NCBI GenBank assembly: GCA_041748075.1
Contig: JBGTDX010000060.1
Span: 1-37,253, forward strand
Length of the DNA stretch: 37,253 nucleotides
Direction: 5' to 3'
DNA from: JBGSYJ01 sp041748075
GTDB taxonomy: Bacteria > Acidobacteriota > Thermoanaerobaculia > Gp7-AA8
The notes below the pieces were generated by a model, which saw only the letters and a program-made list of their open reading frames with translations, was not told the origin of the DNA and did not search any database. A program made the translations under genes and the position numbers. Positions 37,234 through 37,253 of the stretch are shown here, piece after piece (the first letter of the stretch is position 1; each line of letters starts with the position of its first letter).

Positions 37234-37253
37234 ATGCTCGGGAACAATAGCAG
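37234..37253 (+). CDS. Possible start of a rightward gene, cut by the window edge
   Basis: ATG 37234 follows GAGGGACAGAACG and reads MLGNNS to the edge. Only six codons are available, so the product cannot be assessed. The position, divergent from the HEAT lipoprotein, and the ribosome binding site are the only support. Confidence 0.35.

Overview
The window is a GC-rich bacterial chromosome segment with no tRNA, rRNA or CRISPR array. Tandem ribosomal genes, a protein kinase fused to a TolB/CadC-like domain and TPRs, secreted PKD-type and HEAT-repeat proteins, and abundant palindromic repeats whose arm translates as VILSEAKDP suggest an Acidobacteriota-like organism, perhaps of a Thermoanaerobaculia-type lineage. 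This placement is inference from gene style, not a phylogeny.

Layout. (1) 1-11975, + strand: the distal part of the spc cluster and the alpha cluster in classical order: rplN, rplX, rplE, rpsN, rpsH, rplF, rplR, rpsE, rpmD, rplO, secY, adk, map, infA, rpmJ, rpsM, rpsK, rpsD, rpoA, rplQ, ending in a strong intrinsic terminator. (2) 12142-20312: a secreted multidomain protein resembling a fusion of type IV pilus PilO, PilN, PilQ N-domains and PilP; a leftward kinase plus methyltransferase pair; a broken tspO; a YetF-like membrane protein; a beta-carbonic anhydrase; and an MscS-type channel. (3) 20401-28199, - strand: an arginine biosynthesis operon transcribed argR-argC-argB-argD-argG-argH-argJ, with a sigma70-like promoter and two ARG boxes overlapping the argR start. 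argF is absent. (4) 28567-37253: a large secreted PKD protein, an isochorismatase-family hydrolase, a D-2-hydroxyacid dehydrogenase, an endonuclease/exonuclease/phosphatase protein, a tiny membrane protein coupled to a HEAT-cyclophilin-thioredoxin lipoprotein, and the start of a rightward gene at the edge.

The most unusual aspect is the intergenic DNA. At 14 places, ten of them inside the ribosomal protein cluster, there are arrays of 7-bp units. Most form two arms that are reverse complements of each other. The heptamer differs between loci (GATGAAA, GAGTTGT/GAGTTCT, GGTTGTC, GTAGTCA, GTGAAGG, TTCAACA types), but the period stays 7 and the arms of one locus match each other. In most arrays each unit carries TGA or TAG, so three units give stops in all three frames. 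Two arrays enclose a second, unrelated palindrome (the CATCCTGAGCG element), which also occurs on its own. Several genes (argD, argG, rpmD, mscS) take their last codons and stop from these repeats.
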